A stretch of DNA of 64,000 nt from Mucilaginibacter psychrotolerans (GCF_004519315.1 NZ_SOZE01000026.1:1-64000), one strand, 5' to 3'. Positions 1-8,151 are shown, numbered from the stretch's first letter. Notes: generated by a model not told the origin, from the letters alone. Numbers and translations are program-made.

Positions 1-352
1 ATAGCGTCCCAAGCTTCGAGTTGAAGAATATACGGGCTTACTACCTGCTCTCTACGCAAACTTATAAAATTGTTTGAAAACTACTTGCTTTTAAACGGTA
101 TAACTCTCTGCTGCGCAAAGAAGGGGAGACATTGAGGTTATTATTTTACTGTTTTTTACCCTCTTTACTCTTCACCCTCTTTGCGGAGCAGAGAGGGTCG
201 ACGCCCGCGCATGCGGGCCGTCGGGGTGAGTCAATCTGCGAGCGACAATACCGATTCAAAGGTTGCGAACGCTTATGGCTCCAATCCTCAATTATCCTCT
301 CCCCAAAAAAACAATTAGCCATTTTTAAGATTTAACCTACATTTACATTGCC
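1..352. other. Gene-free leader region with dispersed repeat
   Basis: I see no gene here. The first 100 bases are AT-rich and featureless to me. Bases about 103-234 form an inverted-repeat element that recurs at 4551-4690. The sequence from 235 to 352 is the upstream region of the GH3 gene. No exact TAnnTTTG promoter box is visible there; the nearest resemblance, TACATTTA at about 339-346, has no terminal G. Confidence 0.5.
103..234. repeat. Dispersed inverted-repeat element, copy 1
   Basis: The left arm reads CTCTCTGCTGCGCAAAGAAG and the right arm CCCTCTTTGCGGAGCAGAGA; the arms are near reverse complements. After the right arm come a GC-rich hairpin and the end sequence GGGGTGAGTCAA. The copy at 4551-4690 has the same arms and the same GGGTGAGTCAA end. 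Neither copy carries a transposase. This fits a MITE- or REP-like intergenic element. The left end of this copy lacks the GGACTCACCC start seen in copy 2, so it may be truncated. Confidence 0.7.
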
Positions 353-2071
353 ATGCTAAAAAAACGCCTAGCTTATACGCTATTATTTGCCGCCATTTTA
401 TTTGCCGATTGCGCCTTTGCACAAACGCCTCAGTTGATAGATGCCTTATCGCGCCAGAACCATTGGGTAGATTCTGTCTATAATAAAATGAACAGGCGCA
501 AGCGCGTTGGGCAGCTGTTCTTCGTCCGGGCGCACACCAACCGCGGACAGGCCTATTCCGATTCGGTGAGGAAAGTCATCAAGAAACAGCACATTGGCGG
601 ACTGGTGTTTTTCCAGGGCGGGCCGGGCAGGCAGGCCATTTTGGTGAACCAATACCAAAAAGTTGCCAAAGTGCCGTTGCTCATAGCCATGGATGGCGAA
701 TGGGGACTGGGCATGCGGCTGGATTCTACCATATCTTACCCCTACCAAATGGCCCTCGGTGCTATACAGGACAACACGCTCATTTACAAAATGGGGCAGA
801 TGGTGGCCTATGATTTTAAACGATTGGGCGTACATATCAATTTCGCGCCCGATTTTGATGTAAACAACAACCCCAATAACCCTGTTATCAACTATCGCTC
901 CTTCGGCGATAACAAGTATAACGTGGCGCGTAAAGGCATAGCCTACGCCAAGGGCATGCAAGATGCAGGCCTCATCGCCATAGCCAAGCACTTCCCCGGT
1001 CATGGCGATACCAATGTAGATTCGCACTTCGATTTACCTCTGCTGCCCTTTTCCCGCGAGCGGCTTGATTCCTTAGAACTCTACCCCTTCCGCGAGGCAG
1101 TAAATGCCGGCATTGGCGGGGTGATGATAGCGCACATGAGCATACCGGTGCTGGATACCACCAAAAACCTGCCCTCTACCTTGTCTAAACCCATCATCAC
1201 AGGGCTTTTGAAAGATTCACTGGCTTTTAAAGGGCTGATTGCCTCCGATGCTATGGAGATGAAAGGCGTAACCAAATATTTCCCAAAAGGCGAGGCCGAC
1301 CTGTTGGCATTCCTGGCGGGTATGGATCTGATCGAACTATCCGAAGATTCTAAAAACGCTGCCAAGCTGATACGCAAAGCCGTGCGCCAAAAGCATATCG
1401 ACTCTGGAGAGTTTGAGGCGAAAGTGAAGAAGATATTGGCCGCTAAATACTGGGCCGGACTGAACAATTATACCCCGGTTGTAACCGATGGCCTGCTGGC
1501 CGATCTTAACCGCCCTGCTGCAACCCAATTGGTACAGCAGCTAAGCGATGCCGCCGTAACGCTTATACAAGGCGACAGCCGCACGCTCAAACAGGATACC
1601 ACCAAAAAAACAGCCATCATCAGCATAGGTGTAACCGAGCAAACTGTTTTTCAGCAGGAGCTGGTTAAGCATTACCCTAACAGCACGCAGTTTTTAGTCG
1701 GCAAGAATACCCCTGTGCCGGACCTGAACAAGCTATTGGCATCGCTAAAGCAATACGATCAGGTTTTTGTGGGCGTACATGACACCCGTATACGCCCCGC
1801 CAGCAAACTTGATTACAGCAGCGACGTAAGACTGCTGATAGCTGATTTGGCCGCAAAACCAAATTCAGTCATCAGCGTTTTTGCCAACGCCTACGCCATT
1901 GCTGGCTTGCCCGGCATTGAAAAGGCCGGTGCCATACTGGTATGTTACCAAAAGGATGAAGCTATGCAGCGCGCCGCGGTTAAGGCCATCAGCGGGCAAA
2001 TTAAACCAACGGGCAAACTACCGGTAAGCGTAAATACTTTTTATACTACCGGGGCTGGCTCAAATCTTTAA
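353..2071 (+). CDS. GH3 family beta-N-acetylhexosaminidase (NagZ-like), exported
   Basis: A 572-residue glycoside hydrolase family 3 protein. Residues 1-23 form a signal peptide ending CAFA/Q, so it acts in the periplasm or outside the cell. The N-terminal GH3 barrel carries the NagZ signature KHFPGHGDTNVDSH at 212-225; the DSH there corresponds to the Asp-His dyad used by NagZ-type enzymes in place of a second-domain acid. The likely nucleophile is Asp299 in SDAMEMKG. About 200 residues follow the barrel, resembling the second domain of longer Bacteroidota GH3 proteins; I see no C-terminal beta-lactamase-like domain. The family releases terminal GlcNAc from peptidoglycan or chitin-type fragments. 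MurQ lies 2.7 kb downstream, which fits cell-wall amino-sugar recovery, though the two are not in one operon. Confidence 0.9.
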   Translation: MLKKRLAYTLLFAAILFADCAFAQTPQLIDALSRQNHWVDSVYNKMNRRKRVGQLFFVRAHTNRGQAYSDSVRKVIKKQHIGGLVFFQGGPGRQAILVNQYQKVAKVPLLIAMDGEWGLGMRLDSTISYPYQMALGAIQDNTLIYKMGQMVAYDFKRLGVHINFAPDFDVNNNPNNPVINYRSFGDNKYNVARKGIAYAKGMQDAGLIAIAKHFPGHGDTNVDSHFDLPLLPFSRERLDSLELYPFREAVNAGIGGVMIAHMSIPVLDTTKNLPSTLSKPIITGLLKDSLAFKGLIASDAMEMKGVTKYFPKGEADLLAFLAGMDLIELSEDSKNAAKLIRKAVRQKHIDSGEFEAKVKKILAAKYWAGLNNYTPVVTDGLLADLNRPAATQLVQQLSDAAVTLIQGDSRTLKQDTTKKTAIISIGVTEQTVFQQELVKHYPNSTQFLVGKNTPVPDLNKLLASLKQYDQVFVGVHDTRIRPASKLDYSSDVRLLIADLAAKPNSVISVFANAYAIAGLPGIEKAGAILVCYQKDEAMQRAAVKAISGQIKPTGKLPVSVNTFYTTGAGSNL

Positions 2072-2158
2072 TTGATAGCGCATTATCGAAAAATACAGGG
2101 AGGATTTTGTAGCACAATTGCCTGTGCGGGCGTAACGGTACTATAAACCTCTTCCATC

Positions 2159-2803
2159 ATGAAAAAAGCTTTACTGTTTTTGCTGCTGCCGGCCATGCTT
2201 GCGCTGGCTGCTTGCAACAAAGCCGTTTTGCAGGATAACGGCTGCGTTACAGAATACATTCGTCCGCTGAACCCGGTTGGCGATGCCGCTTACGCCAAAA
2301 TCAAAACACTGTTCCAGAATAACGGCATCAGTTACCAGGGACTAAGTTTCTATCGGGCTGATTTCAACGACAACATCCCGTTGAATGGCGTAATAAACGT
2401 TTACCAGCACACCGTCGCCATGCAATATTTTAACGGCCTGCCCTTGCTTAATGGCGATATTGGGTATCATTTTATGAACGGCGTATTCACTACAACCATT
2501 AGCCCCCGTTACAGTAGCATCAACATAGGCACGGGCAAACACTTGCAGCTAAGCCAGGTGCGTAAGCTTTTTTTGGATGAGATACAGAAGGATGGTTTCT
2601 ATGCCAATCGCTCCTACAAAGATTCGTGCATGTCGGCAGAGTTTGGGTATTACAACGTAACGCCTGATGGGCCCACCCCAACGCCACAATTCATCAAAGC
2701 CTGGAAAATCACCCCCTCGGGTTCGGATTACCCGGTAGCGTACTTCAGGGATGATGATGCCGCAATGCTATCGTACTTCAACGGAATATTTACGGTGAAT
2801 TGA
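2159..2803 (+). CDS. Hypothetical lipoprotein
   Basis: A 214-residue protein starting MKKALLFLLLPAMLALAACN, with lipobox LAAC and mature Cys19; it is probably anchored in the outer membrane or periplasm. I recognise no domain. The mature part is rich in Tyr, Asn and Phe and looks like a beta-rich soluble domain. It follows the GH3 gene by 87 bases and could be co-transcribed. Its TGA stop directly abuts the stop of the convergent S41 protease gene with no base between them. Confidence 0.75.
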   Translation: MKKALLFLLLPAMLALAACNKAVLQDNGCVTEYIRPLNPVGDAAYAKIKTLFQNNGISYQGLSFYRADFNDNIPLNGVINVYQHTVAMQYFNGLPLLNGDIGYHFMNGVFTTTISPRYSSINIGTGKHLQLSQVRKLFLDEIQKDGFYANRSYKDSCMSAEFGYYNVTPDGPTPTPQFIKAWKITPSGSDYPVAYFRDDDAAMLSYFNGIFTVN

Positions 2804-4390
2804 TTACTCCTCCAACGCTTTTTTAAACGTGCTATCGTTTTGGTTGATCACACGGTAAAAGGCGCTGTTGCCCCATCTAAAGCGCGCCGCATGGGCCTTC
2901 AGCAAAGTTTTTATCAACGCAGCAGATTGCTGCAACTCGCGCGGGTCAACCTGCTCTAAAGATTTGGCCGCGTATTGTACAAAGGCATCGTATTCGGCAT
3001 TGCTCAGCTGATAATTGTTGAAGAATTTATCTTCGGTGCCATACTTGCTAATAGTGGGCTGCATTTTATCGATAATATAGGCGGTAAACAGTTGCTTATC
3101 GCTTATATCTCCCAAAAGCTGCGTGCTTTGGGTAGTATCCGCAGCAACAAAAACATCGGGCATAATGCCGCCCGAACTGAACACCTTCCGGCCGTTGCTG
3201 GTATGGTAGGTTGAGGCACCCACGAAGGCGCTATCGGCCAGGCTGTTGCCTGCAGAGAGCAACTCCCCTTTGCGCACCCGGTTGGCTAATTCGTTCCGGT
3301 AGCTTTGCACACCGTTTTTATATGATTTCTGTATCGACCGGCCCGAGGGCGTGTAATACCGTGCTACGGTAAGGTTTATGGCCGTTCCATCCCCAAAGGG
3401 AAATTGTTGCTGTACCAGACCTTTTCCGAACGACCGCCTGCCTACAATGGTGGCCCGGTCCAAATCCTGCAATGCACCTGCCAATATCTCGCTGGCACTG
3501 GCCGAGTATTCATCTATCATTACGGTTAGCTTGCCATGCTCGTAATTGCCAGAGTCGGTTGCAAAGTAATCTGTACGTGGTTCGTGCGCGCCTTTGGTGT
3601 ACACGATGAGTTTGTTTTTCGGCAAAAACTCGTCGGCCATGGCGGTAGCGGTATTGAGGTAACCGCCGCCGTTTCCGCGCAGGTCTAAAATCAATTTTTG
3701 CATGCCATCGGCTTTTAAAGCGCTAAGGGCGCGCCTGAAATCTGCATCGGTGGTAGACGCAAATTTGCTTATCTTGATATAGCCGGTGGTGCCGGTAAGG
3801 TAATATGCGTCCAGGCTGCTCTGGGCAACTCGCCCACGTTTGATGCGGTAATCTTTATGCTCTCCGGTATTGGTAATCACATTGAGGGTTATCTCCGAAT
3901 CCTTTTCGCCGCGGAAAGTTTGGCTGATGCGACTTTGCGTGAGCTTGGTGCCTGAGAATGGTTTGCCGTTTACCGATATGACGCGGTAGCCCGTATTAAG
4001 CCCAGCCCTTGCCGCCGGGCCGCCGGGATACATTTGGGTGATCACCAGTGTATCGCGCAGTACCTGGTATTCTACCCCGATGCCGTTGAAGCCGGCACCC
4101 AAACGTTCGCTGATGGATTGCGCCTGCTGGGCGGGCAGGTACACGGAATGTGGATCGAGGTTTTGCAGCATATCGTTCACGGTTATGCCCGCTATACTAT
4201 CGATATCTACCGAATCTACATAATTTTGGTTCACCAGATCGAGCACTTTAGAAATTTTATCGTCGCTGCGCGAAAAACTGAAGCCGAGCTTGCGCCCCGC
4301 AACATTGTCTTCGCTAATAAAAATGCCAATGAGGATGCCTATCAGTAGTAAGATGATAGCCCGGAAAATAATACCCGCAGTTTGTTTCAT
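2804..4390 (-). CDS. S41 family C-terminal processing peptidase (CtpA/Prc-like)
   Basis: A serine protease of family S41: an N-terminal membrane anchor (residues about 5-25), a PDZ domain with a GLNTGYRVISVNGKPF-type motif, then the peptidase domain. The Ser is in DEYSASASEILAGAL and the catalytic Lys in GRRSFGKGLVQQ. Such proteases trim or degrade periplasmic substrates from their C-termini. I chose the ATG at 4390 (MKQTAGIIF). The longer frame to 4417 would run through the -7 box on this strand (CAAATTTA on the plus strand, 4405-4412), so it is unlikely. The protein is 528 residues, a normal length for Bacteroidota members. Confidence 0.92.
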   Translation of the reverse strand: MKQTAGIIFRAIILLLIGILIGIFISEDNVAGRKLGFSFSRSDDKISKVLDLVNQNYVDSVDIDSIAGITVNDMLQNLDPHSVYLPAQQAQSISERLGAGFNGIGVEYQVLRDTLVITQMYPGGPAARAGLNTGYRVISVNGKPFSGTKLTQSRISQTFRGEKDSEITLNVITNTGEHKDYRIKRGRVAQSSLDAYYLTGTTGYIKISKFASTTDADFRRALSALKADGMQKLILDLRGNGGGYLNTATAMADEFLPKNKLIVYTKGAHEPRTDYFATDSGNYEHGKLTVMIDEYSASASEILAGALQDLDRATIVGRRSFGKGLVQQQFPFGDGTAINLTVARYYTPSGRSIQKSYKNGVQSYRNELANRVRKGELLSAGNSLADSAFVGASTYHTSNGRKVFSSGGIMPDVFVAADTTQSTQLLGDISDKQLFTAYIIDKMQPTISKYGTEDKFFNNYQLSNAEYDAFVQYAAKSLEQVDPRELQQSAALIKTLLKAHAARFRWGNSAFYRVINQNDSTFKKALEE

Positions 4391-4404
4391 GTAGTGATGC
4401 CTGG

Positions 4405-4412
4405 CAAATTTA
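4405..4412 (-). promoter_or_regulatory. -7 promoter element (TAAATTTG) of S41 protease
   Basis: Exact match to the Bacteroidota -7 consensus TAnnTTTG on the minus strand, 14 bases upstream of the ATG at 4390. No clear TTG is seen at the usual -33 distance. It helps fix the start codon of the protease. Confidence 0.5.
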
Positions 4413-4550
4413 AGCAATAAGCTTTATAGCCTATAATTTATGTGTTGTTGTTTGATACCGTTATATACGTATTTATACGGGTTGGGGATGAAAGCCGCGA
4501 CACCTTTAAACGGGTCTCAGACGCATGACTGCTATGTCCGCGTCGCTAGT

Positions 4551-4690
4551 GGACTCACCCCCAACCCCTCTCTGCTGCGCAAAGAGGGACATCTTTTATT
4601 TCTACTTTTAACCTTCTTTCCGCTTGCGGAGAGAGGGTCGGGCAGCGTAGCGTACCCGGGTCTGCCTGTCGGCAGACAGGGTGAGTCAAA
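4551..4690. repeat. Dispersed inverted-repeat element, copy 2
   Basis: Begins GGACTCACCC and ends GGGTGAGTCAA, which are reverse complements, so this copy has intact terminal inverted repeats. Inside is a second nested pair, CTCTGCTGCGCAAAGAGGG against CTTTCCGCTTGCGGAGAGAG, and a GC hairpin with CTGCCTGTCGGCAG. Same family as 103-234. No coding capacity beyond short chance frames. Confidence 0.75.
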
Positions 4691-4824
4691 TATACGAGCA
4701 ATAAGAACCGCCGCCAACGATCGTCCCCCGAACCCGTCACGCGAAATAATTTGAAGGCATATCGATGCATCTTCTTTGCTTTGATGTTTTTTATTCAATT
4801 TTGTTAAAATTATTCTTGCCCCGC

Positions 4825-5631
4825 ATGGAAATAACAACCGAAAAGGATTCTAAATATAACAACCTGGAGAAAATGCCTTTGCTGGATATCCTCCAAAACA
4901 TTAATAACGAAGATAAAAGCGTACCATTGGCAGTAGAAAAAGCGATGGAGCAGATAGAAGATCTGGCCACCATCGTAACCGAAAAGATGCGCATCGGCGG
5001 CCGGCTGTTTTACATCGGCGCAGGTACCAGCGGCAGGCTGGGCGTGGTTGATGCATCGGAATGCCCGCCAACCTTTGGCGTGCCCTTCGATTGGGTGGTA
5101 GGTATTATTGCCGGCGGTGATACCGCGATTAGAAAGGCGGTAGAGTTTGCCGAAGACGATCGCCAGCAAGCCTGGAAGGATCTGTTGGAATTCAACATTA
5201 ATGAGAACGACGTGGTGGTAGGCATAGCGGCATCGGGCACTACGCCTTATGTTATCGGCGGCTTGCAGATGGCCAACGAGCATAATATCGCCACGGGCTG
5301 TATCGTTTGCAATAGCAAAAGCCCTGTAGCGGCAGAAGCGCAGTACCCGGTAGAAGTTATCGTAGGCCCCGAATTTGTTACCGGCAGCACCCGTATGAAA
5401 GCCGGCACCGCGCAAAAGCTGGTTTTGAATATGCTAAGCACCAGCGTTATGATACAGCTGGGCCGCGTAAAGGGTAATAAAATGGTGGATATGCAGTTAA
5501 GCAACAATAAACTGGTACACCGCGGCACCCGCATGGTAATGGCCGAAACCGGCCTCGACGAGAAAACGGCAGCCAAACTTTTAACGGAAAACGGCAGCGT
5601 GAGGAAAGCCGTGGAAGCGAGTAAAAAATAA
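4825..5631 (+). CDS. murQ: N-acetylmuramic acid 6-phosphate etherase
   Basis: MurQ cleaves the lactyl ether of MurNAc-6-phosphate to give GlcNAc-6-phosphate and D-lactate, a cytoplasmic step of cell-wall sugar recycling. The single SIS domain shows GAGTSGRLGVVDASECPPTF, where the Glu of SEC is the family's catalytic acid, and the conserved TGSTRMKAGTAQKLVLNM. I start at ATG 4825 (MEITTEKDS), giving 268 residues, the usual length. An upstream in-frame extension to 4765 reads as hydrophobic noncoding sequence. The exported GH3 hexosaminidase nearby may supply substrate. Confidence 0.95.
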   Translation: MEITTEKDSKYNNLEKMPLLDILQNINNEDKSVPLAVEKAMEQIEDLATIVTEKMRIGGRLFYIGAGTSGRLGVVDASECPPTFGVPFDWVVGIIAGGDTAIRKAVEFAEDDRQQAWKDLLEFNINENDVVVGIAASGTTPYVIGGLQMANEHNIATGCIVCNSKSPVAAEAQYPVEVIVGPEFVTGSTRMKAGTAQKLVLNMLSTSVMIQLGRVKGNKMVDMQLSNNKLVHRGTRMVMAETGLDEKTAAKLLTENGSVRKAVEASKK

Positions 5632-5635
5632 TGTT

Positions 5636-5722
5636 CAAATTTCAGATGTGCAGATTTCAAATGAAAAGAATTAAACTAGATAATCAAAAAGTCTCCCCTT
5701 CCCGGGGAGGTTGGAGGGGGCT
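5636..5722. repeat. Composite of dispersed repeat fragments between murQ and the next gene
   Basis: Bases 5636-5670 carry the alternating TTTCAGATGTGCAGATTTCA pattern. Bases 5690-5722 carry a palindrome-like TCCCCTTCCCGGGGAGG followed by GGAGGGGGCTG. Both resemble low-complexity repeats scattered through Bacteroidota genomes; that is from memory, not a search. The second fragment ends exactly at the probable start codon of the next gene and gives it a purine-rich GGAGGGGG leader. Confidence 0.5.
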
Positions 5723-6289
5723 GTGCACGAGATAGAACCATATTACAAATGGCGCGATGATTATGTAGCATCAGAAGACGAGTACTCGCCTTTTTATGCT
5801 ACGCAATACAACGAGTTTGAATTTGATAAACAGATATACAATTACCTGCTGCATCCGCAATGGGATTCGTTCGGATCTAACACGCTTTACTTGAAAGTGC
5901 TCTTTGTTGATTACGACCGGGGGTACAGCATCATAGAATTCATTGGCGAATGGAACGATGCCATCAATAACGATATCATGCTGCTGAAGCGCGAGATACT
6001 GGAGCTGATGATAGACCAGGGCATCAACAAATTCGTACTGATTGGCGAGAACGTGCTTAACTACCACCATTCAGACGATAGCTACTACGAGGAATGGTTT
6101 CAGGATGTGGAGGATGGCTGGATAGCGGGCGTAAATTTCCAGGAGCATGTGATCAAGGAATTCAAGAACAGCAATATCGATTACTATATCAACTTTGGCG
6201 GCCAGTTGGATGAGCTGAATTGGCGCACCCTAAAACCCGTGCAGGTTTATAAAAAGGTAGAAGAGCAGCTGATGAAAAGATTGAACTAA
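5723..6289 (+). CDS. Conserved hypothetical protein, acidic
   Basis: About 188 residues, strongly acidic and aromatic (MHEIEPYYKWRDDY...), with no signal peptide or membrane segment, so probably cytosolic. I recognise no domain. No ATG exists near the frame start; an in-frame stop lies at 5681. I prefer GTG 5723 to TTG 5711 because the codons before 5723 belong to a repeat fragment and the protein proper appears to begin at HEIEPYY. The next gene's ATG lies one base after this stop, suggesting an operon that may continue from murQ. Confidence 0.7.
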   Translation: MHEIEPYYKWRDDYVASEDEYSPFYATQYNEFEFDKQIYNYLLHPQWDSFGSNTLYLKVLFVDYDRGYSIIEFIGEWNDAINNDIMLLKREILELMIDQGINKFVLIGENVLNYHHSDDSYYEEWFQDVEDGWIAGVNFQEHVIKEFKNSNIDYYINFGGQLDELNWRTLKPVQVYKKVEEQLMKRLN

Positions 6290-6351
6290 GATGGGGAAAC
6301 CGGTAAAAATTCCAGGCATTATATTTATCGGTTTTTGCGCTGGTAAGCATC

Positions 6352-6819
6352 GTGTGTTATGTAACCGGTTATACTTTAGTTATCCCGTTATCGCAAAATA
6401 ACTTAGATAAAACAGCAGGGGCGGTGAAAGCCGGTCAGCAATTAAACCCCTTTGCAGGTTTTGATTTTACAAAGGGCAATTGGCAGGCATTTATTGTAGT
6501 TTCCCCTTCAGACTTTACCGACCTGCATCCCTCAATTCAACATCATGGATGCATCAAAACCGGGGACAGGAAAGTTTTGATGCGCATGAAAAAGGACTGG
6601 AAGTTCAGGGCTATCGGGGGCGATATGGCCACCTTTCAAAGTACATTCTATGTGGTTAGAAACCATAAGGTGATGTTCGAATCGGGCATCGTGTTAGATA
6701 AGCAAAGACAGGGGCTTCAAAACCCACAATACGGCTGGATGGAACCTGTGGATGCAGCTGAAATAATAAGCACTTGTAAGCAATTCAAAGCGGTGTATTG
6801 GCCAATTGTATTTTTATAG
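6352..6819 (+). CDS. Hypothetical protein, probably frameshifted at its N-terminus
   Basis: The intact reading frame starts at GTG 6352 and encodes 155 residues of unknown function. Upstream in the same frame, from 6307, the sequence encodes a hydrophobic stretch (FQALYLSVFALVSIVCYV) typical of a membrane anchor, but it has no start codon. An ATG at 6291, one base after the previous gene's stop, is in another frame (MGKPVK). Removing one A from the A5 run at 6305-6309 joins the two into MGKPVKFQALYLSVFALVSI. The real gene is therefore probably 6291-6819, carrying either a frameshift or a sequencing error. Confidence 0.6.
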   Translation: MCYVTGYTLVIPLSQNNLDKTAGAVKAGQQLNPFAGFDFTKGNWQAFIVVSPSDFTDLHPSIQHHGCIKTGDRKVLMRMKKDWKFRAIGGDMATFQSTFYVVRNHKVMFESGIVLDKQRQGLQNPQYGWMEPVDAAEIISTCKQFKAVYWPIVFL

Positions 6820-6835
6820 CCATAAACTACACCTG

Positions 6836-6856
6836 TTGTTATCAAATTTATAACAA
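6836..6856. promoter_or_regulatory. Inverted repeat upstream of the Bax-inhibitor-1 gene
   Basis: TTGTTAT, a 7-base spacer, then ATAACAA: a perfect 7-bp inverted repeat about 60 bases before the ATG at 6918. Just downstream, TATCTTTTG resembles the -7 box with one extra base. It could be an operator or chance in AT-rich DNA. Confidence 0.3.
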
Positions 6857-6917
6857 TCATATCTTTTGTATCGTTACAACTTTACTACATTCGTATTAAA
6901 TATATTATAATAAAAAA

Positions 6918-7646
6918 ATGGAAACCAAAACTTCTAATTACTCTTATACAAGCATTAACCATACGGATGATAACGAAACAACATCCCGCAGATATTTGGC
7001 GCAAGTGTTTATCTGGATGTTTATCGCAATGGGTGTTTCGGCTGCCGTGGCTTTTACGTTTTACCTCAATTTAAACCTGATGGCGCTTATTATTAGCCCT
7101 ACAGGTTTTACCCCGCTGGGATATGTAGCTGTATTTGCGCCGCTTGTTTTTTCGCTGGTGATAAACTTCGGGTTTAATAAAATATCGTATCCGGTAATGG
7201 TGGTAATATTTCTTACTTATGCAGCAACCATAGGGATTACTTTCAGTATTTTCGGGCTTATCTATACCGGGGCCTCGATATTCGCCATGTTCGTAAGTTC
7301 GGCCCTGTTATTTGCTGCAATGGCGGTTGGCGGTTATAAAACTTCGATGGACCTAACCAAGTTTGGTTCTATCATGTACATGATGTTTGTCGGCGCGTTT
7401 ATTGCCAGTTTTGTAAACTTCTTTTTAGGCAGCGCGCAGTTTGATTATATTGTAAGCTATGTATGGGTTGCTGCCATGATAGGCCTTACCGCCTATTACA
7501 TGCAAATGTTGAAACGGATTGGTGCCGGCCTTGAGTTTGGCAATGAGGAATCAAAAAAATTGGTGATTATAGGAGCGTTTATACTATACACTACGTTTAT
7601 AAACTTGTTTATGTCGATGCTGCGCCTTTTTGGCAGAAGGAGATAA
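6918..7646 (+). CDS. Bax inhibitor-1 / YccA family membrane protein
   Basis: A 242-residue polytopic membrane protein with about seven hydrophobic segments after a polar N-terminus of about 35 residues. The overall layout and the FNLFMSMLRLFG-type C-terminus are typical of the bacterial BI-1/YccA/YbhL family. Characterised members (such as BsYetJ) are pH-sensitive calcium leak channels, and YccA interacts with FtsH; the role here is not shown by the sequence. It is monocistronic, followed by a strong terminator. Confidence 0.9.
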   Translation: METKTSNYSYTSINHTDDNETTSRRYLAQVFIWMFIAMGVSAAVAFTFYLNLNLMALIISPTGFTPLGYVAVFAPLVFSLVINFGFNKISYPVMVVIFLTYAATIGITFSIFGLIYTGASIFAMFVSSALLFAAMAVGGYKTSMDLTKFGSIMYMMFVGAFIASFVNFFLGSAQFDYIVSYVWVAAMIGLTAYYMQMLKRIGAGLEFGNEESKKLVIIGAFILYTTFINLFMSMLRLFGRRR

Positions 7647-7669
7647 ATTCCCTCCATACTATCTTAAAG

Positions 7670-7694
7670 AGCCGCCTTGTGCGGCTTTTTTTTT
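7670..7694 (+). terminator. Rho-independent terminator
   Basis: AGCCGC, loop CTTGT, GCGGCT, then a run of nine T. It lies 24 bases after the BI-1 stop and just before the end of the convergent toxin pseudogene. Confidence 0.85.
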
Positions 7695-7697
7695 ATT

Positions 7698-7957
7698 TTA
7701 TATGTAGTACCCCCTAAGAGAATAAACCCGCACTGTTTCTCCAAATACTTCGTAAATTAAGCGGTGTTCTGATCGATTCGCCTGGACCATTTACCCGAGA
7801 GATTGTATTTGAGGGCTTCCGGTTTTCCAATACCTTCAAAAGGATGAGCCCTTATATCTGTAAGCAGCCGATGTATTTTTTTCTGGACAACCTTATTGCC
7901 CGATTTCTGCCAGTATTTAAGGTCGTCCTCAGCGTCCCCAAACAATTCTATTTCCAT
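7698..7957 (-). pseudogene. yoeB: YoeB/Txe family toxin, frameshifted near the C-terminus
   Basis: The first 64 or so codons encode a YoeB-type mRNA interferase (MEIELFGDAEDDLKYWQKSG ... GKWSRRIDQ), then the frame ends in NTA and stop at 7757. In the next frame the sequence continues as EHRLIYEVFGETVRVYSLRG and ends YYI at a TAA at 7698-7700. EHRLxYEV is the conserved YoeB C-terminus, and the restored protein would be about 87 residues, the family length. One base is missing near 7768-7773; CAGAA for an expected CAGGAA would explain it. The lost part holds catalytic and RNA-binding residues (the YoeB Glu/Arg/His/Tyr region), so the toxin is likely inactive unless this is a sequencing error. 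Confidence 0.85.
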
Positions 7958-8148
7958 AGATTGTCGAGGTCGACTTTAACGCCTTTACCTTCCTTTGCTG
8001 CTTTTTCTCCGCGCTTTATTTTCTCTACAAACGCTTGATTATACGGGCCATTGCCTTCTTTCTCGAAAGAAACTTTAAGAGATTTTAAAAACGCCTTAAC
8101 AGCCATTGCCTGTTCTTTGCTTTCAGGATATACGATGAGTGTTTCCAT
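7948..8148 (-). CDS. Antitoxin, DUF2683-like, partner of YoeB
   Basis: A 66-residue charged protein (METLIVYPESKEQAMAVKAF...). It resembles the small DUF2683-type antitoxins that accompany YoeB toxins in Bacteroidota. It overlaps the toxin start by 10 bases (ATGGAAATAG), a classic translational coupling. I start at ATG 8148; the frame extends to 8154, but that would overlap the exact -7 box at 8152-8159. Confidence 0.75.
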   Translation of the reverse strand: METLIVYPESKEQAMAVKAFLKSLKVSFEKEGNGPYNQAFVEKIKRGEKAAKEGKGVKVDLDNLWK

Positions 8149-8151
8149 ATA

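Larger units (their letters stand above)
4391..4824. other. Intergenic region between S41 protease and murQ
   Basis: A 434-base gap between divergent genes. It holds the S41 promoter box (4405-4412), then the second copy of the dispersed inverted-repeat element (4551-4690). The last 130 bases before murQ contain no exact TAnnTTTG box. I find no credible gene here. Confidence 0.55.

Noticed and set aside
132..335. 67-codon frame in the first repeat
   Set aside because: It runs through the inverted repeat, lacks protein-like composition and has no plausible start context.
446..1027. 193-codon frame antisense to the GH3 gene
   Set aside because: A shadow of the GH3 coding sequence; no recognisable domain.
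4440..4837. Frames of 70-100 codons on both strands before murQ
   Set aside because: They lie in the repeat element and overlap each other; the sequence is palindromic rather than coding.
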